Part shown: positions 34,732-43,557 of the stretch, piece after piece
How positions within the stretch are numbered: position 1 is the first letter of the stretch
Layout of the letters: the number at the start of each line of letters is the position of its first letter
Source of the DNA: Pseudomonadota bacterium
GTDB lineage: Bacteria > Pseudomonadota > Alphaproteobacteria > Micropepsales > Micropepsaceae
Length of the DNA: 64,000 nt
Assembly (NCBI GenBank): GCA_018242105.1
Contig: JAFECP010000007.1
Span: 16,632 to 80,631 of the forward strand
Reading direction: 5' to 3'
Translations under genes and position numbers: made by a program
The notes under the pieces: model-generated
The model's database searches: none
The model's input: the letters and a program-made list of their open reading frames with translations, nothing else
Told to the model about the DNA's origin: nothing

Positions 34732-35121
34732 TCAGGCAGGCGCCGCGCCAAGCATCGATTTTGCGGTGTGCGAAAGCTGGATGACGTTGAATGGCTTCTG
34801 CAGCGTGTGGATGGAGCGTTCGCGAACGAATGCCGGCGGCTTTTCAGTGCTATAGCCGGTCATGAACAGGACTTTCAGATCGGGCCGCATTTCCAGCGCG
34901 CCTTGCGCCAGTTCGTAGCCGCCCAGACGCGGCATCTTTATATCGGAGATCAGCAATTCGATTTCCGGATGGCCGCGCAGAATTTCCAGCGCACTGACGC
35001 CATCGCCCGCTTCATAAACCGTAAAGCCGTCGTCCTTCAGCGTCTCTACGGCGACGATGCGCAGCATCGCTTCGTCTTCCGCGATCAGGATGGTGTGGTT
35101 CTCGTGGGCTGCAGAATTCAT
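34732..35121 (-). CDS. single-domain response regulator (CheY-like receiver)
   Basis: A 129-residue stand-alone receiver. The acidic pocket is AEDEAML, the phosphoacceptor Asp is in LLISDIKMPRLGGYEL, the switch Thr is in FMTGYS and the Lys is in LQKPF. It has no output domain. Its start overlaps the histidine kinase stop by 4 bases, so the two are a cognate pair. In a TonB receptor-YfiR-kinase operon it would pass the signal on by protein interaction rather than DNA binding. Confidence 0.9.
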   Translation of the reverse strand: MNSAAHENHTILIAEDEAMLRIVAVETLKDDGFTVYEAGDGVSALEILRGHPEIELLISDIKMPRLGGYELAQGALEMRPDLKVLFMTGYSTEKPPAFVRERSIHTLQKPFNVIQLSHTAKSMLGAAPA

Positions 35122-36488
35122 GTTTGCGGACTTTCATCGCTCGTTGAGCGCGGCAACAGAATTGTGATGATCGTACCCGAACCCGGGGCGCTTTCGATAC
35201 CGAGATAGCCGCCCGATTGTCGCACAAAACCGAACGCCGTGCTGAGCCCCAATCCGGTTCCCTGGCCCATCGGCTTGGTGGTGAAGAACGGATCGATCGC
35301 CTGGCGGCGCGTATCTTCGCTCATCCCCTCGCCATCGTCGCAGACGCGCAGCTCGATATAGTCGCCGGTGGCGAACCCATCGGCGCCAAGCGGCGGCGTC
35401 AGGCCGGATAGGTCGGTTGTTTCAATGGACAGCTTGCCGCCATCCGGCATGGCGTCGCGCGCGTTGATCGCCAGATTGAGGATAACGTTTTCCATCTGGT
35501 TCACGTCGCACAGCGTTGACCATTGCGCATCGAGCTTCAACGCCGTTTCCACGCGGTGGCCCACCGATTGGTCGATCAGCTCACGCATGCCCTCGATCAA
35601 CCCGCTCAAATTCACCGGTCTCGGCGTTAGAGGCTGGCGGCGGGCAAAGGCGAGCAGCCGCTGCGTGAGGTTGGCGGCGCGGCGAAGCCCCTCTTCCGCG
35701 GATTCGATATAGCGCGCCAGTGGCTTGGCATCTTCTCCAAGGCGGCGCTGGAGAAGCTGCAGATTGCCCATCGCGATCATCAGGAGATTGTTAAAATCGT
35801 GCGCGATGCCGCCGGAAAGCTGTCCGATCGCCTCCATCTTCTGGCTTTGCCGCAAGGCCTCTTCCGTCTTGCGGCGTTCCTCCATTTCGGTCTGGAGCTG
35901 CAGGTTCAGCACCGCCAGAGATTCCGCGCGCGCTTCCAATTCCCTATTGGCGCGCGCCAGAGCGCGCTGTGAAACGCCAAGCACGATGAGAACCAGCGCC
36001 CCCATGACGACGAGAAGACCGATGCCCAGATAGCGCGCGGTGCGCCGCTGCGGCGTTTCCTCGGTCGCCCAGATATAGACCGTACCGATTTTCACCTTCT
36101 GCTGCGCCACCGGCACCGATATCGCCAGAAGGCCCAGTTTCGAAAGCTGCGAGATGTTGCCCAGATCGTAGGGCACAGGCCCGACACGCGACGTGCTCGC
36201 CATCAGCCTTCCGCTCCTGTCGTAAACCGCGACGGCCTGCAGTTCCGGATTGACCTTCATCGCATCGACATATTCCTGCGCCGCCTTGCGGTCGCCGAAT
36301 ACGACCGCCGCCGTTTCATTGGCGGCGAGAATGGAAGCCTGCTCGGTGAAGTCCTTCACCTGCTGGGCGCGATAGATGTTCTCCTCATAAAGCGCGATAG
36401 CCACGCCGGAGAAGATGAGGAATGCGGCAGCGATCAGCGCCAGAAGCACTGGTATCCGCCACTGCGACGCGCTGTGCGGATTGCTCAT
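35118..36488 (-). CDS. membrane sensor histidine kinase
   Basis: A 456-residue kinase. One N-terminal membrane helix (VLLALIAAAFLIFSGVAIAL), a periplasmic CHASE8-like sensor at about residues 35-150, a second helix (LGIGLLVVMGALVLIVLGV), a coiled coil with EERRKTEEALRQSQKME, then HisKA with GGIAHDFNNLLM and a complete HATPase with NLAINARDAMPDGG, DDGEGMSE and GTGLGLS. It should phosphorylate the receiver encoded next. Upstream are a YfiR-like protein and a TonB receptor, with overlaps of 4 bases or gaps of 2 bases, making one operon. Confidence 0.9.
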   Translation of the reverse strand: MSNPHSASQWRIPVLLALIAAAFLIFSGVAIALYEENIYRAQQVKDFTEQASILAANETAAVVFGDRKAAQEYVDAMKVNPELQAVAVYDRSGRLMASTSRVGPVPYDLGNISQLSKLGLLAISVPVAQQKVKIGTVYIWATEETPQRRTARYLGIGLLVVMGALVLIVLGVSQRALARANRELEARAESLAVLNLQLQTEMEERRKTEEALRQSQKMEAIGQLSGGIAHDFNNLLMIAMGNLQLLQRRLGEDAKPLARYIESAEEGLRRAANLTQRLLAFARRQPLTPRPVNLSGLIEGMRELIDQSVGHRVETALKLDAQWSTLCDVNQMENVILNLAINARDAMPDGGKLSIETTDLSGLTPPLGADGFATGDYIELRVCDDGEGMSEDTRRQAIDPFFTTKPMGQGTGLGLSTAFGFVRQSGGYLGIESAPGSGTIITILLPRSTSDESPQT

Positions 36489-37033
36489 GGCGCCGCCTTG
36501 CGCGGCGTCACCCTGCGCGCGAGGCCGAGCAGCTTGGAGCTGATCGACAGGCCGTCCTTCGCCGCCAACGCATCGTCGATGTCAAAACGTACGTGATTTT
36601 GCTCGACGACGAATCCGATCACGCCATGCGCCGACGCGCCGGAATCGGTCACGGTCAGAACAGGCAGGCCGTCGAATGCCTGTTCGGCGGTTGCGTTGTC
36701 CTTGTCGATGAACACCGCCTGGCAGGACGTATCGCCCGGGGCAATATTCCTGCGAATCGCGATGGGATGCTGGCCGATCCGCTGATCGGCCACCGCCTTG
36801 TCCAGTGCGCCGCCGAACGGATCATGGCCGAGGATGCAGATTGTGATCGGGCTGTTCGGCGCGGGAAACGCGGTGGACGGCCAGTCCACGAACGGCAGCA
36901 TCTTGTAGAGATAGGCTCCCTTCACGGCGTATTCGAGAGAGCCGTCCGCACCGCCTTGCGCCACCGAAAGCGCCAGCGCCGGCAGCGCCAGCACTGCCAC
37001 CCATAAAGCGCCGCGGATGCGAGCCAGGCCCAT
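36485..37033 (-). CDS. YfiR family periplasmic protein
   Basis: A 182-residue secreted protein with a signal peptide (RGALWVAVLALPALALSVAQG) and a YfiR/DUF4154 domain with AVKGAYLYKMLPFVDWP, ICILGHDPFGGALD and VLTVTDSGASAHGVIGFV. In Pseudomonas YfiR is a periplasmic repressor of a membrane signalling enzyme. ATG 37033, 2 bases after the receptor stop, is preferred over GTG 37048. It precedes a sensor kinase gene, so it likely tunes that kinase in the periplasm, as in other receptor-YfiR-kinase operons. Confidence 0.85.
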   Translation of the reverse strand: MGLARIRGALWVAVLALPALALSVAQGGADGSLEYAVKGAYLYKMLPFVDWPSTAFPAPNSPITICILGHDPFGGALDKAVADQRIGQHPIAIRRNIAPGDTSCQAVFIDKDNATAEQAFDGLPVLTVTDSGASAHGVIGFVVEQNHVRFDIDDALAAKDGLSISSKLLGLARRVTPRKAAP

Positions 37034-37035
37034 GC

Positions 37036-38964
37036 CTAGAATTTCCACCGCGTATCGACGAAGAAGCTGCGTTTTATTTCGTCGCCGAGCGAGAATTCCC
37101 GATGCTGATCGTGCAGCAGATTGTATCCGGAGAGCGACAATTCGATCTTGTCGGTGATCATCCAGCCTAACCGCGCGTTAAGCTCGACATAAGACGGAAC
37201 ATGCGGATCGGGAAGCTGGCCGGCATAGCGCAAATCCGCGTCGAACGTCACGCTGTCGCTGAGATTCATGGATGACCGCAGCGACGCCTGATGATGCGGA
37301 TCGTTGCCCTGTTGCGAAAGGCCGAGAAGGCCGCTGGCGCCCGGCTTGAACCTGAAGCTTTCGCTTTGGATGTTCGCACCGGCCGACAGCTTCCACCAAT
37401 CGGAAACTTCGTAGGTCGCCCACGCTTCGGCGCCATACACCCGGCCCTTCATGCCATTGCCCCAATGCAGCGGCAGGAAGCCCGACGTCCGGTCGAGTTC
37501 GATGCTCTTCAGATCGTCATACTCGTCGTCGAACGCGGATACGGAGAGGGAGACATCCTCCGACAACTGGCCGCGATAGCCCAGTTCGTAGGCGGTGAGC
37601 TTTTCCGGAAGAAAATCGGGATTGCCGTTGAGAAAGCGGGTTGTGCCGAGATCTTCACCGACATGGGTATCGAACGGCGTCGGCGAGCGGATGGCGCGCG
37701 AAACTGCGGCCCAAAGCGTGTTGCCCTCGTCCATGCGCCAGGATGCCCGCGCGCTGGGCATGGGTGTGATGCCGGAATAAGGATCGTTCTCAAGCTTTAG
37801 CCCGAGCGTCAGATCGAAGCCGTCCGACAGCGACATCTGATCCTGAATGAAAATGTCCGAAAGATTGAGATCGCCCCGGTTCGGAATGAACAGAAGCGAT
37901 GTTGCCGGGCCGATCCGGTCGATGATGGAATAGTGGCTCAGGCGCTGGCCCGCGCCTACCACGAGATTGTTCCAGCTTCCCCACATGAAATTGTATTGCG
38001 CGTCGACATTATAGGTATCGACGGTGAACCCGGCGCTGCCACCCGTCGTGCTGCGCTCGACATTGTCGTAATAGGCGAGCACTTGCAGCGAGCTTCCATC
38101 CGCGAAGTTATGCGCCCAGTTCGCGGAAAGATTGCCGCCTGAGATCAACCCGTCGGCTTCGGCGCCATTGTTCTCGCGGCCGTCATAGACGTCGCCCTGC
38201 ACCGTCAGCGTGTCGTTGCCCGGCGTCCAATCGAGGCGGAATCCACCCTGCGGCTTATACCAGCCATCATGCCCGGAGGCTTCAAAGGACTTGTCGCGGA
38301 ACGTCTTTATGTAGGCGCGATAGGTCAGGTCGTCGCTGAGCGCGCCGCCATATTGCAGGCTGGCGCTCTCATATTGGTTGCCCGCGCCAAACTCCAGCAC
38401 GCCGCCCTGCGTATCTGCCGATTTGCGCGTCACGATATTGATGACGCCGTTGACCGCATTTGCGCTCCATAAGGTCGCGCCCGGCCCGCTGATAACTTCG
38501 ATGCGCTCGATGTTCTCGGGCAAGACATCCTGCATGTCCCAATACATGCCCGAGAAAAGCGGATTGTAGACGCTGCGTCCGTCGATCAGCACCAGGAGCT
38601 TGTCGGAGAAATTCTGCGCCGCCGAATTTCCACTGAAGCCGCGCGCGGTGATGACGTAATTGGCCGGGCTGGTCTGCGCGACATGAAGGTTCGGCGCCAA
38701 CCGCAACATTTCCGGAATGCTCGCCGCGCCCGAACGCATGATGTCGTCATGGGTGATGACGTAGATCGCTGCCGGCGCCCCGCTCAAGGGCTGGGCGCGT
38801 TTGGAAACCGAAGTGATTTCCACATTGCCGAGTTGTTCGATGGAGAGCTTGCTGAAATCTGCGGCCGCGACCTGCTGTTGTGCCAGCGCCGGCGTTCCCC
38901 AAAAGCTTCCCCCCAGAGCGGCGGTTAGAATGGCCGCCAGCCCGTACCCCCTCGTTTCTGGCAT
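37036..38964 (-). CDS. TonB-dependent receptor plug/barrel protein
   Basis: A 642-residue receptor of the shorter colicin-receptor/cobalamin type. It has a signal sequence ending PALA-QQQ, the plug region IEQLGNVEITSVSKRAQ (TonB box area), ITARGFSGNSAAQNF, VLIDGRSVYNPLFSGMYWD and SGPGATLWSANAVNGVINI, and a barrel ending in FFVDTRWKF. The ligand is unknown. It is the first gene of an operon with YfiR, a histidine kinase and a receiver, and it has a perfect EcfG-type promoter 39 bases upstream, linking it to general stress control. Confidence 0.9.
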   Translation of the reverse strand: MPETRGYGLAAILTAALGGSFWGTPALAQQQVAAADFSKLSIEQLGNVEITSVSKRAQPLSGAPAAIYVITHDDIMRSGAASIPEMLRLAPNLHVAQTSPANYVITARGFSGNSAAQNFSDKLLVLIDGRSVYNPLFSGMYWDMQDVLPENIERIEVISGPGATLWSANAVNGVINIVTRKSADTQGGVLEFGAGNQYESASLQYGGALSDDLTYRAYIKTFRDKSFEASGHDGWYKPQGGFRLDWTPGNDTLTVQGDVYDGRENNGAEADGLISGGNLSANWAHNFADGSSLQVLAYYDNVERSTTGGSAGFTVDTYNVDAQYNFMWGSWNNLVVGAGQRLSHYSIIDRIGPATSLLFIPNRGDLNLSDIFIQDQMSLSDGFDLTLGLKLENDPYSGITPMPSARASWRMDEGNTLWAAVSRAIRSPTPFDTHVGEDLGTTRFLNGNPDFLPEKLTAYELGYRGQLSEDVSLSVSAFDDEYDDLKSIELDRTSGFLPLHWGNGMKGRVYGAEAWATYEVSDWWKLSAGANIQSESFRFKPGASGLLGLSQQGNDPHHQASLRSSMNLSDSVTFDADLRYAGQLPDPHVPSYVELNARLGWMITDKIELSLSGYNLLHDQHREFSLGDEIKRSFFVDTRWKF

Positions 38965-39002
38965 CGTGTCCCCTGCTCAACCTACAACATCGGCAGACGC
39001 AG

Positions 39003-39027
39003 AACGCCGAAGGCCGGCAAAAGTTCC
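39003..39027 (-). promoter_or_regulatory. sigma-EcfG promoter for TonB receptor-YfiR-kinase operon
   Basis: On the minus strand GGAAC (39027-39023), a 16-base spacer and CGTT (39006-39003) match the alphaproteobacterial sigma-EcfG consensus exactly. The -10 lies 39 bases before the receptor ATG at 38964, a normal leader length. Confidence 0.8.
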
Positions 39028-39087
39028 CCGGTTTCCCCCTTTTTCCTTGGCCTTCCTCAGTTTCCGCAGCCGGGCGAGAATGACGGC

Positions 39088-40020
39088 ATGCCGCCCTTCC
39101 ACTCCTTCCCCAACCTGATCGCATGGCTTCGGGAGCGGAGTAGCAGGGCGATGCGTCTTACGCGCCGATATCCGGTAACTTTCGCCGCGGGGGCGGCGGG
39201 TATCGTATTTCTGAGCGGCGGGCTTCTGCTATTTCACGGGCATGCCGCGCGGCCACCCGTCACCATCGTCCAAAACACGCCGGCGCGAGCTGTCGCGCAC
39301 AAGCCGCCCGTGCCGAAGAAGGTTGCCGTTACGCCGTCCAAAAAGCCGTCGGCGTTTGCCCTCGAACAGCAGATGAGTTTCGGCCAGCTCATGAACCGGT
39401 GGAATCCCACCATCGCGGAAGCCGCGAAGAAATATGGCGTGCCGCAACCCTGGATTCGCGCGGTGATGCAGATCGAAAGCGGCGGCCGCACCATGCTGGG
39501 CGACAACCAGCCGATCAAATCCAACATGGGCGCGATGGGCCTCATGCAGCTCATGCCGGAAACCTACAACGACATGCGCGCGCAAAACGGATTGGGCAAA
39601 GACCCTTACGATCCGCACGACAACATCATGGCGGGCGCGGCCTATCTGAGATTCCTGCGCGCACGCTACGGCTATCCGGCCATGTTCGCGGCCTATAACG
39701 ATGGGCCCGGAAATCTCGAAGCGCGCATGATGGGGCGCGGCCTGCTGCCGCCCGAAACGCAGAACTACATGGTCAGCATCACCGCGGCGCTGAGCAAAGG
39801 CGCGCCGGGCGGACATGGCGCGATGGTGAAGTTCACCCGGCCCAACGGCGCGCCTGCGATGATCGACGCCGCCGCCGTGGTGTCGGTGCGCGCGGCCTTC
39901 GCCGGCGAATATGCGCCGGGCGTGCAGGCGGTCATCACCGTCGGCCGCCTGCATCAGGGCGTGCGCGAAAGCGTGGCGCAAGCGCGCGCGATCATCCGCG
40001 CGCATGGCGGCGGCGCATAG
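39088..40020 (+). CDS. lytic transglycosylase domain protein
   Basis: A 310-residue protein with one N-terminal membrane anchor (FAAGAAGIVFLSGGLLLF) after a basic stretch, a proline-rich linker and an SLT-like domain at about residues 105-225. The catalytic Glu is in MQIESGGR, followed by MGLMQLMPETYNDM and AAYNDGPGNLEA. It cleaves the MurNAc-GlcNAc bond of peptidoglycan in the periplasm. The C-terminal 70 residues are of no recognised family. Reading begins at ATG 39088; ATG 39151 is a shorter option. Confidence 0.88.
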   Translation: MPPFHSFPNLIAWLRERSSRAMRLTRRYPVTFAAGAAGIVFLSGGLLLFHGHAARPPVTIVQNTPARAVAHKPPVPKKVAVTPSKKPSAFALEQQMSFGQLMNRWNPTIAEAAKKYGVPQPWIRAVMQIESGGRTMLGDNQPIKSNMGAMGLMQLMPETYNDMRAQNGLGKDPYDPHDNIMAGAAYLRFLRARYGYPAMFAAYNDGPGNLEARMMGRGLLPPETQNYMVSITAALSKGAPGGHGAMVKFTRPNGAPAMIDAAAVVSVRAAFAGEYAPGVQAVITVGRLHQGVRESVAQARAIIRAHGGGA

Positions 40021-42198
40021 TTATTTGCTCAGGCGCACCGCGATGTCCGGGTCGCTCCCTTCCGCGGTCACCGACACCTCGCCGTCGCGGTTGCGGATCA
40101 GGATGTGGGTGGTGACGCCGGCGATCGCGAGATTGCGGATGCGCAGCTCCTCCACAAACGCCGGAAGATGGGGATTGCGGAAATGCACTTCGCGGCGATC
40201 GTAGTCGCAATGCAGCCCCAGGCAGGCTTCGAGAAACGCATAAGGCGCCGCGCTCGCCCAGGCCTGCGGCATGCAGGCGACAGGATAGAGCGTGGGCGCC
40301 CCGAGACGGCGGCGCGGGAAACCGCAGAACAGTTCGGGCAGGCGCATCAGATCCAGATGGCAAGCGGCATCGAACATTCCGCGGAACAGGAGCGAGGCTT
40401 CGCGCCGGAAACCATACCGGCCAAGGCCCAGCGCGATGATCGCGTTGTCGTGCGGCCATATCGAGCCGTCATGATAGGAAATCGGATTGTAGCGCGGCGC
40501 ATCCATCGACAGGGTGCGGATGCCCCAGCCTGAGAACATTTCCGGCGTCAGCAGGTTTTGGGCCACGCGGTGCGCGCGCTCGCGGCTCGCGATTTCCGAC
40601 ATCAGGACCTGCCCTGCATTCGAAGACCGGACGCGGCACGGCTTTTTGCCGCCATCCAGCGCCAGGGCGTAGGTGCCCAACTCCTCGCACCAGAATTTAT
40701 CTTCGAAATTCTTGCGCAGGCTTTCCGCTTCGGCCTTCAGCCGTTCGCCACGCGCCTTGTCGCCGAGTTGCCGCGCGACATCCGCGATACCGCGCTTGGC
40801 GGCGTACACATAACCCTGCACTTCACACAACGCGATAGGCCCCTGCGCGAGGCTGCCGTCGGCGTGCATGATGGAGTCGCTGGAATCCTTCCAGCCCTGA
40901 TTGACAAGCCCATCCTTGCCTTCGCGGAAATATTCCACGAACCCGTCATTGTCCCTGTCACCGTATTTGTCGATCCACCCCAGCGCCGCCTCGATGTTCG
41001 GCCAGAGCGCGCGCATGGTGCCGAGATCGCCGGTGCGCTCGTAGTAGTGGGCGGCGAGGAGCACAAAGAGCGGTGTGGAATCGGCGCTGCCGTAATATTT
41101 TCCGAACGGCACTTCCTTCAGCACCGTCATTTCGCTGTGGCGGATTTCGTGCAGGATTTTCCCCGGCTGCGCATCCGCTTCGGGATTGTCTTCCGTGGCC
41201 TGGTTCGCGGCGAGGAACCCCAGAACGCCTTTGGCGAGAATTGGCGAGGCCCACAACGTCAGCAGCGCCGTAATCAGCCCATCGCGGCCGAACGGCGTGC
41301 TGAACCATGGCGTTCCGGCGCAAGGATACGGGCCTTGCGGCGTTATCGTCGTCAGCATCTGCAGATCGGATTTGGCGCGCTTGAACAGGCCAGCCACCAG
41401 CCGGTGCGTGCTCTCCACGACGACACCGCCTTCATGCGCCTTGCGCGCTTCGCGCCGCGCCGCGCGATAGGGGATGGAGAAAGGATCGTCCGGCATCGAT
41501 TTCGAAGACCCGCAATACATGGTCAGGACGATCGAAACGCTTTCGTCCGGCGCCAGTTCAAAATCGTAGTATGCGGCGCCGTCTTCCAGCTTTTCCGGCG
41601 CCGGATCGAAGCGGATGCACATTGAGCGTTTCACGTCGTCGAGGCCGTCATAATTGTAGTGGATAGAGGCGCCGTCCGGCCGCTCCGTGCGGATCGTGCC
41701 GCGCCTGGGCCGTTGCGCGCCGCGCACCTCGAAGATGTCCGCGAAATCGGTTCCGGTGCGGATCTCCATCAGACACTGCTGTCTCTGGGTGTTGAAATTG
41801 CGGACCGCGATGCGCTCGTAGCAGGTATCGCGCCAGATGAAGCGCGAGCGGCGGATATGCAGCGTCTCACGCGGCAGGATGACGGCGCCTTCGCGATAGA
41901 TGTCCGGATTCGACAGATCGACGGTGAGGACCACATTGTCCTCGTCTATCGCCGAACTGAGGAGCAGCGGGCGCTGATCGAAGAGCAGGAGTTCCAGCTC
42001 CGACAGATAGCGCATATCGTTGTGGAAGATTCCGCCGGGCGTCAGGCCGGGGTCGGTGACATCGCCCAGTTGATCGAACAGCGCGAAGGTATCGCCATGC
42101 TTGAGCGTGCGCGGCCACCGTTCCTGGATGGACGTCGTGGCCTGGATATAGAACGAAGATGCTTCGCCCTTGGTCACATCGTCGGCGCGAGCGTCCAT
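40021..42198 (-). CDS. amylo-alpha-1,6-glucosidase (glycogen debranching-type)
   Basis: A 725-residue glycoside hydrolase. The N-terminal bis-domain has FALFDQLGDVTDPG and GIFHNDMRYLSELELL. The (alpha/alpha)6 catalytic part has FSTPFGRDGLITALLTLWAS, PGKILHEIRHSEM, FGKYYGSADSTPLF and SYHDGSIWPHDNAIIA. It lies 31 bases downstream of a GT4 glycosyltransferase gene on the same strand. Such pairs are common in stress-inducible loci and may process glycogen, trehalose-like or other storage glucans. The EcfG-type promoter upstream of the partner would drive both. Confidence 0.88.
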   Translation of the reverse strand: MDARADDVTKGEASSFYIQATTSIQERWPRTLKHGDTFALFDQLGDVTDPGLTPGGIFHNDMRYLSELELLLFDQRPLLLSSAIDEDNVVLTVDLSNPDIYREGAVILPRETLHIRRSRFIWRDTCYERIAVRNFNTQRQQCLMEIRTGTDFADIFEVRGAQRPRRGTIRTERPDGASIHYNYDGLDDVKRSMCIRFDPAPEKLEDGAAYYDFELAPDESVSIVLTMYCGSSKSMPDDPFSIPYRAARREARKAHEGGVVVESTHRLVAGLFKRAKSDLQMLTTITPQGPYPCAGTPWFSTPFGRDGLITALLTLWASPILAKGVLGFLAANQATEDNPEADAQPGKILHEIRHSEMTVLKEVPFGKYYGSADSTPLFVLLAAHYYERTGDLGTMRALWPNIEAALGWIDKYGDRDNDGFVEYFREGKDGLVNQGWKDSSDSIMHADGSLAQGPIALCEVQGYVYAAKRGIADVARQLGDKARGERLKAEAESLRKNFEDKFWCEELGTYALALDGGKKPCRVRSSNAGQVLMSEIASRERAHRVAQNLLTPEMFSGWGIRTLSMDAPRYNPISYHDGSIWPHDNAIIALGLGRYGFRREASLLFRGMFDAACHLDLMRLPELFCGFPRRRLGAPTLYPVACMPQAWASAAPYAFLEACLGLHCDYDRREVHFRNPHLPAFVEELRIRNLAIAGVTTHILIRNRDGEVSVTAEGSDPDIAVRLSK

Positions 42199-42229
42199 CG
42201 CCGCTCCTCACAAAAGATTCGGAATGATT

Positions 42230-43285
42230 TTAGGCGGCTTCGCGGGCCGTAACAGGATTTTCGGACAAAAGCTTGCGATAAATGTCGACATACTGCGCGG
42301 CCATCACGGCGGAGCAATAACGCAGATCGAAGCAGGCGCGGATATTCTTGCGCGAGAGCGCGCCGATCGCGTTCACGGCGTCCACAGCCTGATCGATATT
42401 TTTCACGATATAGCCGCTGCGGCCGTTCTCGATCACTTCGGGAACCGAACCGCGATTAAACGCGACAATGGGCGTGCCGCACGCCATCGCCTCGATCATC
42501 ACCAGGCCGAAAGGCTCCGGCCAGTCGATCGGGAACAGCAGTGCGCGCGCATTGCCGAGGAATAGCTGTTTCTGCGCCTCATTGATTTCACCGATATATT
42601 CCACATGCCGGCTGCGCGCGATGAGCGGCGCCACGATGGTTTCGTAGTATTCCCTATCGGCCGCATCGACCTTCGCCGCGATTTTCAGCGGCAGGCCGGC
42701 GCGCTCCGCAATCGCGATGGCAGCCACCGGGTTCTTCTCCGGCGAGATGCGGCCCAGAAAGGCGAGATAATCCTTGGGCTTTTCCACCAAGTGAAACTGG
42801 TCTGCAGGGAGGCCATGATAGATCGTTCCGCGCCAGTTCACCGGCGGCATGGGTTCGCGCTGGCTGTTGGAGATGGAAACGAGCGGCGCGCGATTGAACA
42901 CACGGTAGAGCGGCTGGATTTCCGGCAGATCTAGCCGGCCGTGCAGCGTGGTCAATGTCCGGTTCGCGATGTCGCGGAAAACGGGAAACTGGAAGAAGTC
43001 GATATGGAAATGCAGCATGTCGAATTCCGTCGCGCGCTGCGCCACGCGCTCGAGCATGAGAAGGTTGTACCAGACGGAATTCTGCATCTGCCCGTCCAGC
43101 CTGAGCGCGCGCGGCACGACAGGATCGAGTTCCGCATTGGTGATGGAATCGCCGCTGGCGAACAGCGTCACCTCATGGCCCTGGCGCACCAGTTCTTCGG
43201 TGAGCCACGAGACAACCCGTTCGGTGCCGCCATAAAGTTTCGGCGGAACACTTTCGACGAGGGGGGCGATTTGCGCGATTCTCAT
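42230..43285 (-). CDS. glycosyltransferase family 4 protein (stress-operon)
   Basis: A 351-residue GT-B enzyme. The N-terminal sequence has IAQIAPLVESVPPKLYGGTE, the acceptor half contains LHFHIDFFQFPVF, and the donor half has YLAFLGRISPEKNPVAAI and PEPFGLVMIEAMACGTPIVA with the E-x7-E pair. It is typical of the GT4 gene paired with an amylo-alpha-1,6-glucosidase in stress-regulated operons. A perfect EcfG promoter lies 34 bases upstream. The sugar product is unknown. Confidence 0.88.
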   Translation of the reverse strand: MRIAQIAPLVESVPPKLYGGTERVVSWLTEELVRQGHEVTLFASGDSITNAELDPVVPRALRLDGQMQNSVWYNLLMLERVAQRATEFDMLHFHIDFFQFPVFRDIANRTLTTLHGRLDLPEIQPLYRVFNRAPLVSISNSQREPMPPVNWRGTIYHGLPADQFHLVEKPKDYLAFLGRISPEKNPVAAIAIAERAGLPLKIAAKVDAADREYYETIVAPLIARSRHVEYIGEINEAQKQLFLGNARALLFPIDWPEPFGLVMIEAMACGTPIVAFNRGSVPEVIENGRSGYIVKNIDQAVDAVNAIGALSRKNIRACFDLRYCSAVMAAQYVDIYRKLLSENPVTAREAA

Positions 43286-43318
43286 TGTTTGGATTGCCCA
43301 ACAGCCATGCAGGAGAAC

Positions 43319-43343
43319 AACGGCGCCAGAACTCGCCGGTTCC
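43319..43343 (-). promoter_or_regulatory. sigma-EcfG promoter for GT4-debranching operon
   Basis: On the minus strand GGAAC (43343-43339), a 16-base spacer and CGTT (43322-43319) match the sigma-EcfG consensus exactly. The -10 lies 34 bases before the glycosyltransferase ATG at 43285. Confidence 0.8.
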
Positions 43344-43497
43344 GCCGGAAAACCCGCTCAAAGGCTGAATTTCGGAGCCATGAAGCCGCACACTTCATTT
43401 AAGTTGCAACATCTTGGTAACCACCCGCTGCGCTGGACACGGTTCGTGCAAAGCCGGAGACTGATGTGGCTGAGCTGGGCGCTGGTTGCGCATAGCA

Positions 43498-43523
43498 GGA
43501 ACGCTTCGCCTTCCATGCGCGTG
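43498..43523 (+). promoter_or_regulatory. possible sigma-EcfG promoter for HWE kinase gene
   Basis: GGAAC at 43498-43502, then a 17-base spacer and CGTG at 43520-43523. One base differs from the CGTT consensus. The -10 lies about 35 bases before the preferred GTG start at 43558. Confidence 0.45.
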
Positions 43524-43557
43524 ATTTGGCGCCACAGCCTTGAAGGGACGGTGCTTC

